The notes: generated from the letters alone by a model not told the origin. Positions 28,114 to 36,957 are shown, numbered from the stretch's first letter. The stretch is DNA of 64,000 nt from Fimenecus sp900545625 (GCA_963931525.1 OZ007023.1:310001-374000), one strand, 5' to 3'. A program made the numbers and translations.

Positions 28114-29370
28114 TTATTCTTTCTCTCTCGCCTGCGCGCGGAACAGCACGCGGATGGTCGTGCCCACGCCCGGGGTGCTGTCTACAGACAGCTGCGCGTC
28201 GTGAAGCTGCGCGTCATGCTTGACGATCGAAAGCCCGAGCCCCGTGCCGCCTGTATCCTTGGAATGGCTTTTGTCCACGCGGTAGAACCGCTCAAAGATC
28301 CGTCCGAGGTGCTCGGGGGCGATGCCGATGCCGTCGTCCGCGACCGAAAGCTGCGGTCGGCCGTCCACCGTCTCAAGCGCAACGCGCACCCCGCCGCCCG
28401 GACGGTTATACGCAATGGCATTGTCGCAGAGGTTGTGTACCATTTCATAAAGCGCGGGCTCGAAGCCGCTTACGACCGTCGCCTTGCCCGTAAGCGAAAG
28501 CGTCACCTGCGATTTTTCGGCTTTTGCGGCAAGCTCGCCGAGCACCGCCTCGCACAGCCCGTGCAGTTCAACGGGCGCGAATTCCGCGCGCAATTCGTCT
28601 TCATCCAGCCGCGAGAGCTTGATGATATCCTCGATGAGCGTTAAAAGCCGGGCCGCCTCCTTGCGGATGCGCCCTGCGAATTTCGGGATGTCCTCCGGCT
28701 TTACAAGCCCGTTGCCGATGATCTCGGCGTAGCCGAGGATCGAGGTCAGGGGCGTTTTCAATTCGTGCGAGACATTGGCGGAAAATTCGCGGCGCATTTT
28801 TTTGGAAAGCTCCGCGTCCGTGATGTCTACGATAAACAGCACGGCGGCGGTGTCGCCTTTCGTGCCCGTTGCCGGGGCTGCCGACAGGGAATACACCCGT
28901 CCCGCGCGCTTCATTTTTTTGGTTTTTGTCTCGCCGGCAAGCGCGCTTTCCACCACGGAAAGGTAGTGCTTTTCACGGCTGAGCGATTGATACCCGCCCG
29001 TCGTGTCGCCCGCCAAGATCTCCCGCGCGGCAGGATTGGCGGAGACGACAGAGCCGTCGGCGGCAAAAACGACCAGCCCGTCGGGCATGCCCGCAATGAT
29101 CGCGTTGAATTCCTCTACGCTTTGCGCAAGCTGTTTTTCGCGGCGCGCGGCTTCCTCATCGTGCACTTGCAGCCGTTTTGTATAATCCGCTTCCAGCTTG
29201 AAGCAATAACGCATGAGCATCAACAGCACACAGGAAAACAGGACCAAAACGCCCGCGCACACCAAAGCCCAGATATCATCGAGCCGCAGCACCAAAAGGA
29301 TGAGCCCCGCGATACCGGGCAGCAGCGCTATACTATAGGTCAAAACGGTTTTCATTAGGCTTTTCCGCAT
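28114..29370 (-). CDS. phoR: Phosphate regulon sensor histidine kinase PhoR
   Basis: This 418-residue kinase has two N-terminal membrane helices (residues 8-28 and 34-54), a short linker, a PAS domain at about 85-185 (GMPDGLVVFAADG), the HisKA motif NVSHELKTPLTS with His near residue 202, and a HATPase domain with the N box LCDNAIAYNRPGG and G boxes DDGIGI and GTGLGLSIVK. It lacks a large ectodomain, which fits sensing through the Pst/PhoU complex. The start overlaps the phoB stop as TGATG, with GTGAGGG upstream. It is the last gene of the pst-pho operon. Confidence 0.93.
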   Translation of the reverse strand: MRKSLMKTVLTYSIALLPGIAGLILLVLRLDDIWALVCAGVLVLFSCVLLMLMRYCFKLEADYTKRLQVHDEEAARREKQLAQSVEEFNAIIAGMPDGLVVFAADGSVVSANPAAREILAGDTTGGYQSLSREKHYLSVVESALAGETKTKKMKRAGRVYSLSAAPATGTKGDTAAVLFIVDITDAELSKKMRREFSANVSHELKTPLTSILGYAEIIGNGLVKPEDIPKFAGRIRKEAARLLTLIEDIIKLSRLDEDELRAEFAPVELHGLCEAVLGELAAKAEKSQVTLSLTGKATVVSGFEPALYEMVHNLCDNAIAYNRPGGGVRVALETVDGRPQLSVADDGIGIAPEHLGRIFERFYRVDKSHSKDTGGTGLGLSIVKHDAQLHDAQLSVDSTPGVGTTIRVLFRAQAREKE

Positions 29371-30044
29371 CAGCCCTCACCGCCGATCCGATACCCGACG
29401 CCGCGGACAGTCTCGACATATTTCCCGGCGTCGCCGAGCTTTGCGCGCAGGGTGCGGATATGTACGTCGGCGGTGCGCGTCTCACCGTCGAAGTCGTAGC
29501 CCCAAATTTTTTCCAACAGCATATCGCGCGTGAGCGCGATGCCCTCATTTTGCAAAAGGTACTTGAGCAGGGCAAATTCCTTATACGTCAGCTCCACCGG
29601 CGCGCCGTCGACATACACACGGTGCGTTTTGACGTTCAGTTCAATCGGCCCGCAGCGGTAAACTTCGCCGTCCTCGCGGCGCTGTGCACGCCGCAGCACG
29701 GCGCGCACGCGCGAAACCGTCTCCATCATGCCAAAAGGCTTGGTGATGTAGTCGTCTGCGCCGCAGTCGAGCCCCTTGACCTTGTCGTATTCCGAGCCTT
29801 TTGCCGTCAGCAGGATCACGGGGATATCCTTGGTGTCGTCATTCGCGCGCAGCTTTTTTAAGATCGAGATGCCGTCCTCGCCGGGCAGCATGATGTCCAG
29901 AAGGATCAGCTCCGGCGGCTGTTCACGGATCGCCGCAAACAGCGCCTCGCCGTTTTCAACACCCCGCGCTTCGTACCCCGTGCTTTGCAGCGTATACACC
30001 ACAAGCTCGCGGATGCTTTTGTCGTCCTCAGCGTAATAGATCAT
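29370..30044 (-). CDS. phoB: Phosphate regulon response regulator PhoB/PhoP
   Basis: The 224-residue regulator has a receiver domain (YYAEDDK, LILLDIMLPGEDG with the phosphorylated Asp near residue 50, ILLTAKG, DYITKPFG) and a winged-helix DNA-binding domain (ELTYKEFALLKYLL, VHIRTLRAKLG, VRGVGYRIGGE). It should bind direct repeats upstream of pstS. ATG 30044 overlaps the phoU stop as ATGA, with AAAGGA 5 nt upstream; more upstream codons lie inside phoU and have no receiver similarity. Confidence 0.94.
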   Translation of the reverse strand: MIYYAEDDKSIRELVVYTLQSTGYEARGVENGEALFAAIREQPPELILLDIMLPGEDGISILKKLRANDDTKDIPVILLTAKGSEYDKVKGLDCGADDYITKPFGMMETVSRVRAVLRRAQRREDGEVYRCGPIELNVKTHRVYVDGAPVELTYKEFALLKYLLQNEGIALTRDMLLEKIWGYDFDGETRTADVHIRTLRAKLGDAGKYVETVRGVGYRIGGEG

Positions 30045-30724
30045 ACGTTTCCTTTCTCTGTGCCCGGCGCCGGCGAGCCATCGTCGGGACGTTCGCCCGT
30101 TATGGTGAACAGCGCCCATTCCGCGATATTTTCGGCGTGGTCGCCGATGCGTTCGAGGTATTTTGCGACCATCAGAAGATCCACCGCCTCCTCGCCGCCG
30201 GCGGGATTTTGGGAGATCATATCTATTATATCACTTCGCAGCTTGAAAAACAAGCGATCTACCTCGTCATCGCTTGCAAGCACCTTGCGCGCGAGCGGTT
30301 CGTCCTCGCGCACGAAGGCGTCGATGCTTTCATTCACCATCGCGATGACCGCCTTCGTCATTTTGGTGATGTGCCGCTCGCTCGCCTCGTCCTGCGGCAA
30401 GCGGAAGTGCTGGGTGATCTCGGCAATATCCGCCGCCTGGTCGCCGATGCGCTCCATATCCGTAATCATTTTCAATGCGGCCGAGATATGCCGCAGATCG
30501 CGTGCCACGGGCTGCTGCTGCAGCAAAAGGCGCAGGCAAAGCCCCTCGATCTCATGCTCCTTACGGTCGATATCTCGATCGCCGTATACCACCTGCCGGG
30601 CGGCTTCCCGGTCGGCGGCAAACAGGACGCGCACCGCTTCACCGATCGCCGCTTCGCACAGTGCGCCCATATCGATCATATCCTCATGCAGCTCGTTTAG
30701 CTGCCTTTCAAATCTGCTTCGCAT
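30041..30724 (-). CDS. phoU: Phosphate transport regulator PhoU
   Basis: This 227-residue protein is made of two similar three-helix bundles with the family segments EVVYGDRDIDRKEHEIE, LRHISAALKMITDMERIGDQAADIAE and the repeat AKYLERIGDHAENIAEW. PhoU binds metal clusters and links the Pst transporter to PhoR, repressing the regulon when phosphate is plentiful. The ATG overlaps the pstB stop as TAATG. Confidence 0.95.
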   Translation of the reverse strand: MRSRFERQLNELHEDMIDMGALCEAAIGEAVRVLFAADREAARQVVYGDRDIDRKEHEIEGLCLRLLLQQQPVARDLRHISAALKMITDMERIGDQAADIAEITQHFRLPQDEASERHITKMTKAVIAMVNESIDAFVREDEPLARKVLASDDEVDRLFFKLRSDIIDMISQNPAGGEEAVDLLMVAKYLERIGDHAENIAEWALFTITGERPDDGSPAPGTEKGNV

Positions 30725-31476
30725 TATCCGAACCTCCCTGTAATATAGTCCTCCGTGCGCCGGTCACGCGGTGTCGCGAACAACTGTTCGGTCGAATCCG
30801 CCTCCACAAGCTCGCCCAAAAGGAAGAACGCCGTGCGGTCGGAAATACGCGTCGCCTGCTGCATATTGTGCGTCACAATGACGATCGTATACGTTTTCCG
30901 CAGTTCCAGGGCAAGCTCTTCGATCTTCCCCGTTGAAATGGGGTCAAGCGCGCTTGTAGGCTCATCCATCAAAAGCACCTCGGGTTCGACGGCGAGTGCA
31001 CGCGCTATGCACAGGCGCTGCTGCTGCCCGCCCGAAAGCCCCAGCGCCGATTTTTTCAATCTGTCCTTGACCTCGTCAAAAATCGCCGCGGCAGTGAGCG
31101 CGCGCTCCACGATCTCGTCGAGTTCCGCCTTTTTGCGCACGCCGTGGGTGCGCGGCCCGTAGGCGATGTTGTCGTATACGCTCATCGGGAAGGGGTTGGG
31201 CTTTTGGAACACCATGCCCACGCGGCGGCGCAGGACGTTCGGGTCCATTTTACGGATATTTTCGCCGTCGAGCGTGATGTCTCCGGTCGTGCGGCAGCCC
31301 TCCACAAGGTCATTCATCCGATTGAGGGATTTTAAGAGGGTGGATTTCCCGCAGCCGGACGGCCCGATGAACGCCGTAATGCGCTGCTTCGGGATTTGCA
31401 GGCTGACATTTTTAAGCGCTTGAAAATCCCCGTAAAACAGGTCAAATTTTTGTATATCGATGCAAACGTTATCCAT
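30724..31476 (-). CDS. pstB: Phosphate ABC transporter ATP-binding protein
   Basis: The 250-residue ATPase has Walker A GPSGCGKST, the signature LSGGQQQRLCIARAL, Walker B VLLMDEPTSALD and the switch His in VTHNMQQA. The PstB-specific NRMNDLVEG follows Walker A. It powers phosphate import through PstCA. It overlaps pstA by 8 nt. Confidence 0.97.
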   Translation of the reverse strand: MDNVCIDIQKFDLFYGDFQALKNVSLQIPKQRITAFIGPSGCGKSTLLKSLNRMNDLVEGCRTTGDITLDGENIRKMDPNVLRRRVGMVFQKPNPFPMSVYDNIAYGPRTHGVRKKAELDEIVERALTAAAIFDEVKDRLKKSALGLSGGQQQRLCIARALAVEPEVLLMDEPTSALDPISTGKIEELALELRKTYTIVIVTHNMQQATRISDRTAFFLLGELVEADSTEQLFATPRDRRTEDYITGRFG

Positions 31477-32338
31477 TTTTGTTTCCTTTCGTCCATTTGG
31501 AGGCGAGCACCGAAGAAAGCGTGTTGATGCCCGCCACGAGCACCAGCAGGATCACCGCCGTGGCATACGCCTTTTCGGTTGCAAGCCCCTCGTTCCACAA
31601 CGCATATAGATGCACCGCGAGCGTGCGTCCAGAGCCCAAGAGGCTGTCGGGCGTCTGCGCCACCGTACCTGCCGTGAAAATGAGCGCCGCCGTTTCGCCG
31701 ACGAGCCGCCCGACGGCAAGGATCACGCCCGCGAGGATGCCGGGTGCGGCGGAGGGCAGCACGATGCGGAACACGGTCCGCAGCTTACCCGCGCCAAGGC
31801 CGAACGAGCCCTCGCGGTAGAGATCGGGCACGCTTTGCAGCGCTTCTTCGGTGGTGCGCAGAATAACAGGCAGGATCATAATGCTCAACGTCAGCGCCCC
31901 TGCGAGCAGGGAATAGCCGAAGCCCAGCGTCGTGACGAACAGCAGATAGCCGAACAGCCCGTATACGATGGAGGGGATTCCCGCAAGCGTTTCCGCCGTA
32001 ACACGCACGACTTTCACAAAGCGGTTGCCCTTTTTGGCGTATTCCACCAGATAGATCGCGGAAAAGATCCCGAGCGGGACGGCGATCGCAAGGGAGAGCA
32101 CCACAATGACCAGCGTATTGAGCAGCGCCGGCACGACGGAGGCGTTTTCCGAGGTGTACTGTAGCGAGAACAGCTCCGGCGTGAGGTTCGGCACGCCTTT
32201 TACTAAAATATAGACAAGGATCCCGGCAAGCACGGCAACACAGATCCCTGCACCTGCGTATACCGCCGCGCGCAAGGCCGCCGCACTGCGTTTGGCGCGG
32301 CGCGCCGCCTGATCTTTGGAGCACGAAGAATTGCGCAT
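31469..32338 (-). CDS. pstA: Phosphate ABC transporter permease PstA
   Basis: This 289-residue permease has six membrane helices and the ABC-transporter EAA loop EEALQSVPDLYREGSFGLGAGKLRTVFRIVLP, its contact with PstB. The N-terminus is a basic cytoplasmic segment of about 20 residues. ATG 32338 overlaps the pstC stop by one base. Confidence 0.95.
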   Translation of the reverse strand: MRNSSCSKDQAARRAKRSAAALRAAVYAGAGICVAVLAGILVYILVKGVPNLTPELFSLQYTSENASVVPALLNTLVIVVLSLAIAVPLGIFSAIYLVEYAKKGNRFVKVVRVTAETLAGIPSIVYGLFGYLLFVTTLGFGYSLLAGALTLSIMILPVILRTTEEALQSVPDLYREGSFGLGAGKLRTVFRIVLPSAAPGILAGVILAVGRLVGETAALIFTAGTVAQTPDSLLGSGRTLAVHLYALWNEGLATEKAYATAVILLVLVAGINTLSSVLASKWTKGNKNG

Positions 32339-33189
32339 CAGCCCTTCCTCCTTTTCACGGCGGAAAACGACAGGTTGATAAGCAGCACAAACACGAACAG
32401 CACCACCGCCGTCGCGATGAGCGCCTCGCGGTGCAGGTCTGTAGCGTAGCCCATTTCCAGCACGATATTCGCCGTCAGCGTGCGAAGTCCTTTGGTCAGG
32501 GACGACGGCATGACCGCCTGGTTGCCTGCGACCATGATGACGGCCATCGTCTCGCCGACCGCACGCCCCACCCCAAGGATGATCGCGGAAAGCACGCCCG
32601 AGCCCGCGGCGGGCAGCATGGTGCGAAATACACTGCGCTCATGCGTTGCGCCCAAAGCAAGGCTCCCCTCATAATAGCTTTTCGGCACAGCACGCAGCGC
32701 CGCTTCGGACACGCCGATGACCGTCGGCAAAATCATGATCCCTAACACCAGGCTTGCCGCCAACCAGCTTGTGCCGCTGCCGCCGAAGGTGTTGCGGATA
32801 AACGGTACGATCACCATCAGCCCGAAAAAGCCGTAGACCACCGAGGGGATCCCCGCAAGCAGATCTACAGCCGGTTTCAAGAAACGATAGATGCGCCCCG
32901 GGCAGAAAAAAGCAAGGAAGATCGCAGTCAAAAGCCCTATGGGCACGCCGACGGCGATCGCCCCCGCCGTAACATATAAGCTGCCGATGATCATGGGAAA
33001 AATACCGTACAGATCGGAAGAGGGCTTCCAGACCTTGCCCAGCAGGAATTCCTGCACCCCGATCTCGTGTATGGCGGGTATGCCGCGCGAAAATAAAAAG
33101 ATGCAGATCAGCAAAACGGCGGCGATGCTCACGCCCGCCGAAAGGAAGAAGAGGAGGTGCATACCGCGCTCCCGTATTTTTTGAAGCAT
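32338..33189 (-). CDS. pstC: Phosphate ABC transporter permease PstC
   Basis: This 283-residue permease has six membrane helices and the EAA loop (EAALRAVPKSYYEGSLALGA and following). The sequence AGIPSVVYGFFGL is shared with PstA and typical of the family. It forms the heterodimeric channel with PstA. It is separated from pstS by 75 bp that contain a strong hairpin. Confidence 0.95.
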   Translation of the reverse strand: MLQKIRERGMHLLFFLSAGVSIAAVLLICIFLFSRGIPAIHEIGVQEFLLGKVWKPSSDLYGIFPMIIGSLYVTAGAIAVGVPIGLLTAIFLAFFCPGRIYRFLKPAVDLLAGIPSVVYGFFGLMVIVPFIRNTFGGSGTSWLAASLVLGIMILPTVIGVSEAALRAVPKSYYEGSLALGATHERSVFRTMLPAAGSGVLSAIILGVGRAVGETMAVIMVAGNQAVMPSSLTKGLRTLTANIVLEMGYATDLHREALIATAVVLFVFVLLINLSFSAVKRRKG

Positions 33190-33217
33190 AGGCTATCCTT
33201 TCCGAAAAACGCACAGG

Positions 33218-33249
33218 GCTCCCGCCGCGCTTTTTCGCGCGGCGGGAGC
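33218..33249 (-). promoter_or_regulatory. Strong intercistronic hairpin between pstS and pstC
   Basis: A perfect 13-bp stem GCTCCCGCCGCGC/GCGCGGCGGGAGC with a 6-nt loop lies 15 nt after the pstS stop. TTTTT follows 8 nt after the stem. Such structures after a binding-protein gene usually stop part of the transcription or protect the upstream RNA, giving more binding protein than permease. That role is inferred here. Confidence 0.7.
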
Positions 33250-33264
33250 GCAGGTGTACAATTT

Positions 33265-34140
33265 TTACGCCATCACATCCGCCCAAACGGTCGCGTCGCC
33301 GACATAGATCGATTTGACCTGTTCGCCGGAAAGAGAGGTCAGCGGATTTTCGGGGTTGACGATCACCGCGATGCCGTCCAGTGCGATCTGCGTGCCGGTA
33401 AGGCCCGAAGAAAGCTCACTGTCTTTGAGTGCACGGCTCGCCATACCGATGTCGCAGTTGCCGCTTGCCGCGTCCGTCATGCCGGTGGTGGAATCGCTCA
33501 TATTGACCTCTACGGTAATATTCGCGTTCACGGCGGCAAACGCCTCCTTGAGCTTTTCCATGACCGGTGTCACCGAGGACGAGCCCGACACCGTCACCGT
33601 GCCCGAAGCGCCTGAAGAAGCAAAGGCCGCAGCGTTTTCCGAAACGGGGATATAGCCCGCTTCTTCTACGATCTGCTGTCCTTCGGCCGAGAGGATGTAA
33701 GCGATGAACTCGCGCGCCGCGTCGGAGAGCGAAGCTTCGTTATACGCAATATTAAAGGGTCGCGCGATCTTGTAGCTGCCGTCCTTGACCGCCGCTACGG
33801 AGGGCGCTACGCCGTCGATCTGCAGTGCCTTGACCGTATCGTTCAAGGAACCCAGTGAAATGTAGCCGATGGCGTTGCGGTTGCCGGAAACGCTGGTGAG
33901 CACCACGCCCGTGCTGGTCTGCACATCGGCAGTCGCCACGGTGCGGTCCACCTTTTCGCCGGATTCGTCCTCTTCCTCCACGCCGAACAGCTCTACGAAT
34001 GCGCCGCGCGTCCCCGAGCCTTCCTCGCGGGAAATGACCGTGATCTCATCCGCCGCATCAAACGCACCGCCCGTGCAGCCTGCAAACAATACAGTGAGCG
34101 CCAGCACGCCCGCTAAAACACCTAAAACTGTTTTTTTCAT
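33265..34140 (-). CDS. pstS: Phosphate-binding lipoprotein PstS, circularly permuted
   Basis: This 291-residue lipoprotein has a signal with lipobox LFAGC (Cys near residue 22). The order of its parts is reversed relative to E. coli-type PstS. The VISREEGSGTRGAF phosphate-binding loop, normally central, is at residues 35-48. ISLGSL and FIAYILSAEGQQIVEEAGYIPVS, normally C-terminal, follow. GTVTVSGSSSVTPVMEKL, normally the N-terminus of the mature protein, starts at about residue 180. The protein ends at QVKSIYVGDATVW, which usually leads into the ISREEGSGTR loop. All phosphate-contact motifs are present, so function should be kept. AAAGGAG lies 7 nt upstream. Confidence 0.92.
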   Translation of the reverse strand: MKKTVLGVLAGVLALTVLFAGCTGGAFDAADEITVISREEGSGTRGAFVELFGVEEEDESGEKVDRTVATADVQTSTGVVLTSVSGNRNAIGYISLGSLNDTVKALQIDGVAPSVAAVKDGSYKIARPFNIAYNEASLSDAAREFIAYILSAEGQQIVEEAGYIPVSENAAAFASSGASGTVTVSGSSSVTPVMEKLKEAFAAVNANITVEVNMSDSTTGMTDAASGNCDIGMASRALKDSELSSGLTGTQIALDGIAVIVNPENPLTSLSGEQVKSIYVGDATVWADVMA

Positions 34141-34213
34141 ACAGATTCTCCTTTTGTTGCTTTCGGTATGGGATTAGCTTATCCGACAAATGTAAAGGCT
34201 GCAAGCACGGTTG

Positions 34214-34260
34214 CGTTAAAAGTGCGTAAAGCAAAACCGCTTGTGTAAAAGCCATGTAAA
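34214..34260 (-). promoter_or_regulatory. Pho box repeats upstream of pstS
   Basis: On the minus strand there are four TTTACA-like repeats: TTTACA (34255-34260), TTTACA (34244-34249), TTTACG (34225-34230) and TTTAACG (34214-34220). The first two are 11 bp apart, the spacing expected for PhoP/PhoB dimers. They lie 75-120 bp before the pstS start codon. Confidence 0.65.
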
Positions 34261-34341
34261 ATCAATTTTAGTATGCGCCGCACAATAACGGGCATACAAA
34301 ACAACCGTTGCCGGGACTTACAGGAAATCGGCGTTCTTTTA

Positions 34342-34370
34342 TTGACAAGCCGCCGCTTTGCGCATATACT
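34342..34370 (+). promoter_or_regulatory. Promoter of the L,D-transpeptidase gene
   Basis: The sequence reads TTGACA (perfect), 17 bp, TATACT, with a leader of about 30 nt ending in AAGGAAGG. Confidence 0.75.
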
Positions 34371-34407
34371 GTCTTTACAAAGAAATTGACTGCAAAGGAA
34401 GGACACC

Positions 34408-35424
34408 ATGGAATTTTCCTCTACTTATAAAAAGAAAAGCCCGCGTGCGCCGCGCAATCGCAAGCATGGGCTTGACAAGAAGAAAAAAATTGCGCTTATC
34501 GTGCTTGCCGCCGTGCTCGTTGTCGCAGCGGTCGTCACCACGGTGCTTGTCGTGCGCCATAACCGCGCGGCGGATCCCGCCGCGGGTGCGCAGATCGAAA
34601 CACAGACGCAAGCCGTCACGACCACCGCGCCCGTCACACAGGCGCCCACCACACAGGCGCCCACCACACAGGCGCAGGCCGCCGGGGACGTGACGATCAC
34701 GGACATGCAAACAACGATGTATTCCACCGTTGTGACGCTCAATGTGCGCGCGACGCCCTCTGCGGACGGGCAAAGGCTCGGCGCAGTCGGGCAGGATACG
34801 CCGCTTTCCGTCACGGGGCGGTGCTCAAACGGTTGGTACCGCATCGACTATGACGGCGGCGTGGGCTATGTTTCGGGCGAATATGTTGCGGAAGCCCCCG
34901 GCGGCAAGCAGAACGACGACGCGCCGTACCTCATCCGTGTCAACCGGCAGCAGAACATCGTCACCGTTTACAGCAAGGATGCGAACGGCGACTACACCGT
35001 ACCGTACAAGGCGATGGCGTGCTCGGTGGGGCTTGACGGCAAAACGCCCACAGGCACCTACAACACGACCGATAAATACACCTGGCGGCTGCTTTCGGGC
35101 AATGTGTACGGGCAGTATGCCACACGCATCACAGGGCACATTTTGTTCCACTCCGTCCCGTATTTCACAAAGGACAAGAGCGACCTTGAATATGAAGAAT
35201 TCAACAAGCTGGGGCAGGCCGCTTCGCTCGGCTGCATCCGTCTGACCGTAGCGGATGCAAAGTGGATCTATGACAACTGCCCGAAGGGCACGACGGTTGT
35301 GATCTATGACAGCGCCGAGGCAGAACCCCTCACCCCGCCCACACCCGTGCGCATCGACACGAACGACAGCCGCCGCGGCTGGGACCCCACCGACCCGGAC
35401 GAGGATAACCCATGGAAGCAGTAA
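34408..35424 (+). CDS. Membrane-anchored L,D-transpeptidase with SH3b domain
   Basis: This 338-residue protein has a basic cytoplasmic start, one membrane helix (residues 28-49) and a Thr/Gln/Ala-rich wall linker with repeated QAPTT. A bacterial SH3 domain follows (about 105-165, TLNVRATPSADG ... GWYRIDYDGGVGYVSGEYV), then a YkuD catalytic domain. The catalytic site is HSVPYF (His) and SLGCIRLTVADAKW (Cys), the HX(n)SXGC(I/V)R signature. It should form 3-3 cross-links or attach proteins to peptidoglycan. AAGGAAGG precedes the ATG. The unit is monocistronic with its own promoter and terminator. Confidence 0.92.
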   Translation: MEFSSTYKKKSPRAPRNRKHGLDKKKKIALIVLAAVLVVAAVVTTVLVVRHNRAADPAAGAQIETQTQAVTTTAPVTQAPTTQAPTTQAQAAGDVTITDMQTTMYSTVVTLNVRATPSADGQRLGAVGQDTPLSVTGRCSNGWYRIDYDGGVGYVSGEYVAEAPGGKQNDDAPYLIRVNRQQNIVTVYSKDANGDYTVPYKAMACSVGLDGKTPTGTYNTTDKYTWRLLSGNVYGQYATRITGHILFHSVPYFTKDKSDLEYEEFNKLGQAASLGCIRLTVADAKWIYDNCPKGTTVVIYDSAEAEPLTPPTPVRIDTNDSRRGWDPTDPDEDNPWKQ

Positions 35425-35457
35425 GCGGGTTGTAAAATCAGATGATATAAGGCACCG

Positions 35458-35490
35458 CGCCCCGTGTGCAAATGCACACGGGGCGTGTTT
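35458..35490 (+). terminator. Terminator after the L,D-transpeptidase gene
   Basis: The long stem CGCCCCGTGTGC/GCACACGGGGCG is followed by TGTTTT. The TTTT run is also the first part of the intergenic repeat element that starts at 35490. Confidence 0.85.
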
Positions 35491-35860
35491 TAGATATCAG
35501 AGATCAGATATTAGAAATCAGATGCGGTGCGGGCGGGTTTCATATACTACTGAGGTTGCGCAGAAAAAATAAAATCTGCAGTAGGGGCGGGTGGTTCCCC
35601 TATTAGGGGAAATGTCCGCGTAGCGGACAAAAGGGTGCCGCGTTCGGTGAATTTCTGTGCCCGCCCGCGGACAGAGTTCAGAATTTAGAAGGCAGAGGTC
35701 AGTTATGCGGCAGTGCGGCTTTTCGCAAAACCGAAAATCAGCACGCATCCGTAGGGGCGGTGCTTAAGTGCCCGCCCTACGAGACTGTGCTGACTTTCGG
35801 CTTTGTGGAAAACCTTTTCACCCACTTCTAACCTCTAACATCTGATATCTGACATCTAAA
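35490..35860. repeat. Intergenic repeat element, copy A
   Basis: This 371-bp element fills the gap between two genes. The left end (35490-35526) and right end (35825-35860) are imperfect inverted repeats of about 37 bp, made of 7-bp steps of the type TTAGATG/TCAGATA. The core holds GTTGCGCAGAAAAAATAAAA, the hairpins TTCCCCTATTAGGGGAA and TGTCCGCGTAGCGGACA, and a palindrome around CGTAGGGGCGG at 35750-35781. No open frame is plausible. Both ends touch terminators. Copies B, C and D share end arrays and, in part, the core. Confidence 0.75.
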
Positions 35861-35885
35861 AAAGACCGCCCCTTTCGGGACGGCC
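35857..35885 (-). terminator. Terminator after the GGGtGRT gene
   Basis: On the minus strand an imperfect stem GGCCGTCCC/GGGCGGTC with a GAAAG-type loop runs into TTTTTT. It abuts the end of repeat copy A. Confidence 0.75.
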
Positions 35886-35934
35886 TTCATTATGGGTTTT
35901 GCGTTTTGCTTGTCCGTACAATACAGACAAAATC

Positions 35935-36942
35935 TTATTTCATCGCTTCTTCGACCGCGACCGCGCAGGCGACCGTAGCGCCGACCATGGGGTTGTTGCC
36001 CATGCCGATAAGACCCATCATTTCGACGTGCGCCGGCACGGAGGAGGAACCCGCAAACTGCGCGTCGCCGTGCATTCTGCCCATGGAGTCCGTGAGGCCG
36101 TAAGAAGCGGGGCCCGCCGCGACGTTGTCGGGGTGGAGCGTTCTGCCCGTGCCGCCGCCGGACGCCACGGAGAAGTACTTGACGCCGTTCTCGTTCGCCC
36201 ATTTCTTATACGTGCCCGCGACCAGGTGCTGGAAGCGCGTCGGGTTCGTGGAGTTGCCCGTGATGGAGACATCCACGCCCTCTTTCTTCATGATGGCAAC
36301 GCCTTCAAGCACGTCGTTTGCGCCGTAGCACTTGACCGCCGCGCGCTCACCCTCGGAATACGGCGTTTCGCTCAGCACCGTCAGCTCGCCGGTGTAGAAA
36401 TCATAGTCGGTCTTGACATAGGTAAAGCCGTTGATGCGCGAAATGATCATCGCCGCATCTTTCCCTAAGCCGTTAAGGATCACGCGCAGGGGCTCTTTGC
36501 GAACCTTGTTCGCGGTCTTGGCGATACCAATGGCGCCCTCCGCCGCAGCGAAAGATTCGTGGCCCGCAAGGAACGCAAAGCACTTGGTATCCTCGTTCAA
36601 AAGCATTGCGCCGAGGTTGCCGTGGCCGAGGCCGACGTTTCTCTGCTCGGCAACGGAACCGGGCACGCAGAACGCCTGCAGGCCCTTACCGATGGTCGCA
36701 GCCGCTTCGGAAGCGGTCTTGACGCCGGTCTTGAGCGCCAGTGCCACGCCCAGCGTATACGCCCAGACGGCGTTGTCGAATGCGATGGGCTGCACGCCCT
36801 TGACGATGCTTTCTACGTCGATGCCCTTTTCGGTGCAAAGGGCTTTGGCGTCTTCGAGGCTGGCAATGCCGTATTCGGCAAGGCACTTCTCGATTTTTGC
36901 CATTCTTCTCTCTTTACCTTCAAACATTACATCGTTAGCCAT
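35935..36942 (-). CDS. GGGtGRT family protein
   Basis: The 335-residue protein carries the motif that names the family, SGGGTGRTLHPDN at about residues 275-287, and is rich in conserved Gly/His segments (VGLGHGNLGAM, FLAGHESFAAAEGAIG, SITGNSTNPTRFQHL). The family is widespread in anaerobes and has no established function. The gene starts 15 nt after the NifU-like scaffold gene, with GGGAGGG 8 nt before the ATG, and the pairing of the two is recurrent. An Fe-S or redox-related role is inferred only from that partner. Confidence 0.88.
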   Translation of the reverse strand: MANDVMFEGKERRMAKIEKCLAEYGIASLEDAKALCTEKGIDVESIVKGVQPIAFDNAVWAYTLGVALALKTGVKTASEAAATIGKGLQAFCVPGSVAEQRNVGLGHGNLGAMLLNEDTKCFAFLAGHESFAAAEGAIGIAKTANKVRKEPLRVILNGLGKDAAMIISRINGFTYVKTDYDFYTGELTVLSETPYSEGERAAVKCYGANDVLEGVAIMKKEGVDVSITGNSTNPTRFQHLVAGTYKKWANENGVKYFSVASGGGTGRTLHPDNVAAGPASYGLTDSMGRMHGDAQFAGSSSVPAHVEMMGLIGMGNNPMVGATVACAVAVEEAMK

Positions 36943-36957
36943 GTGGAAGTCCCTCCC

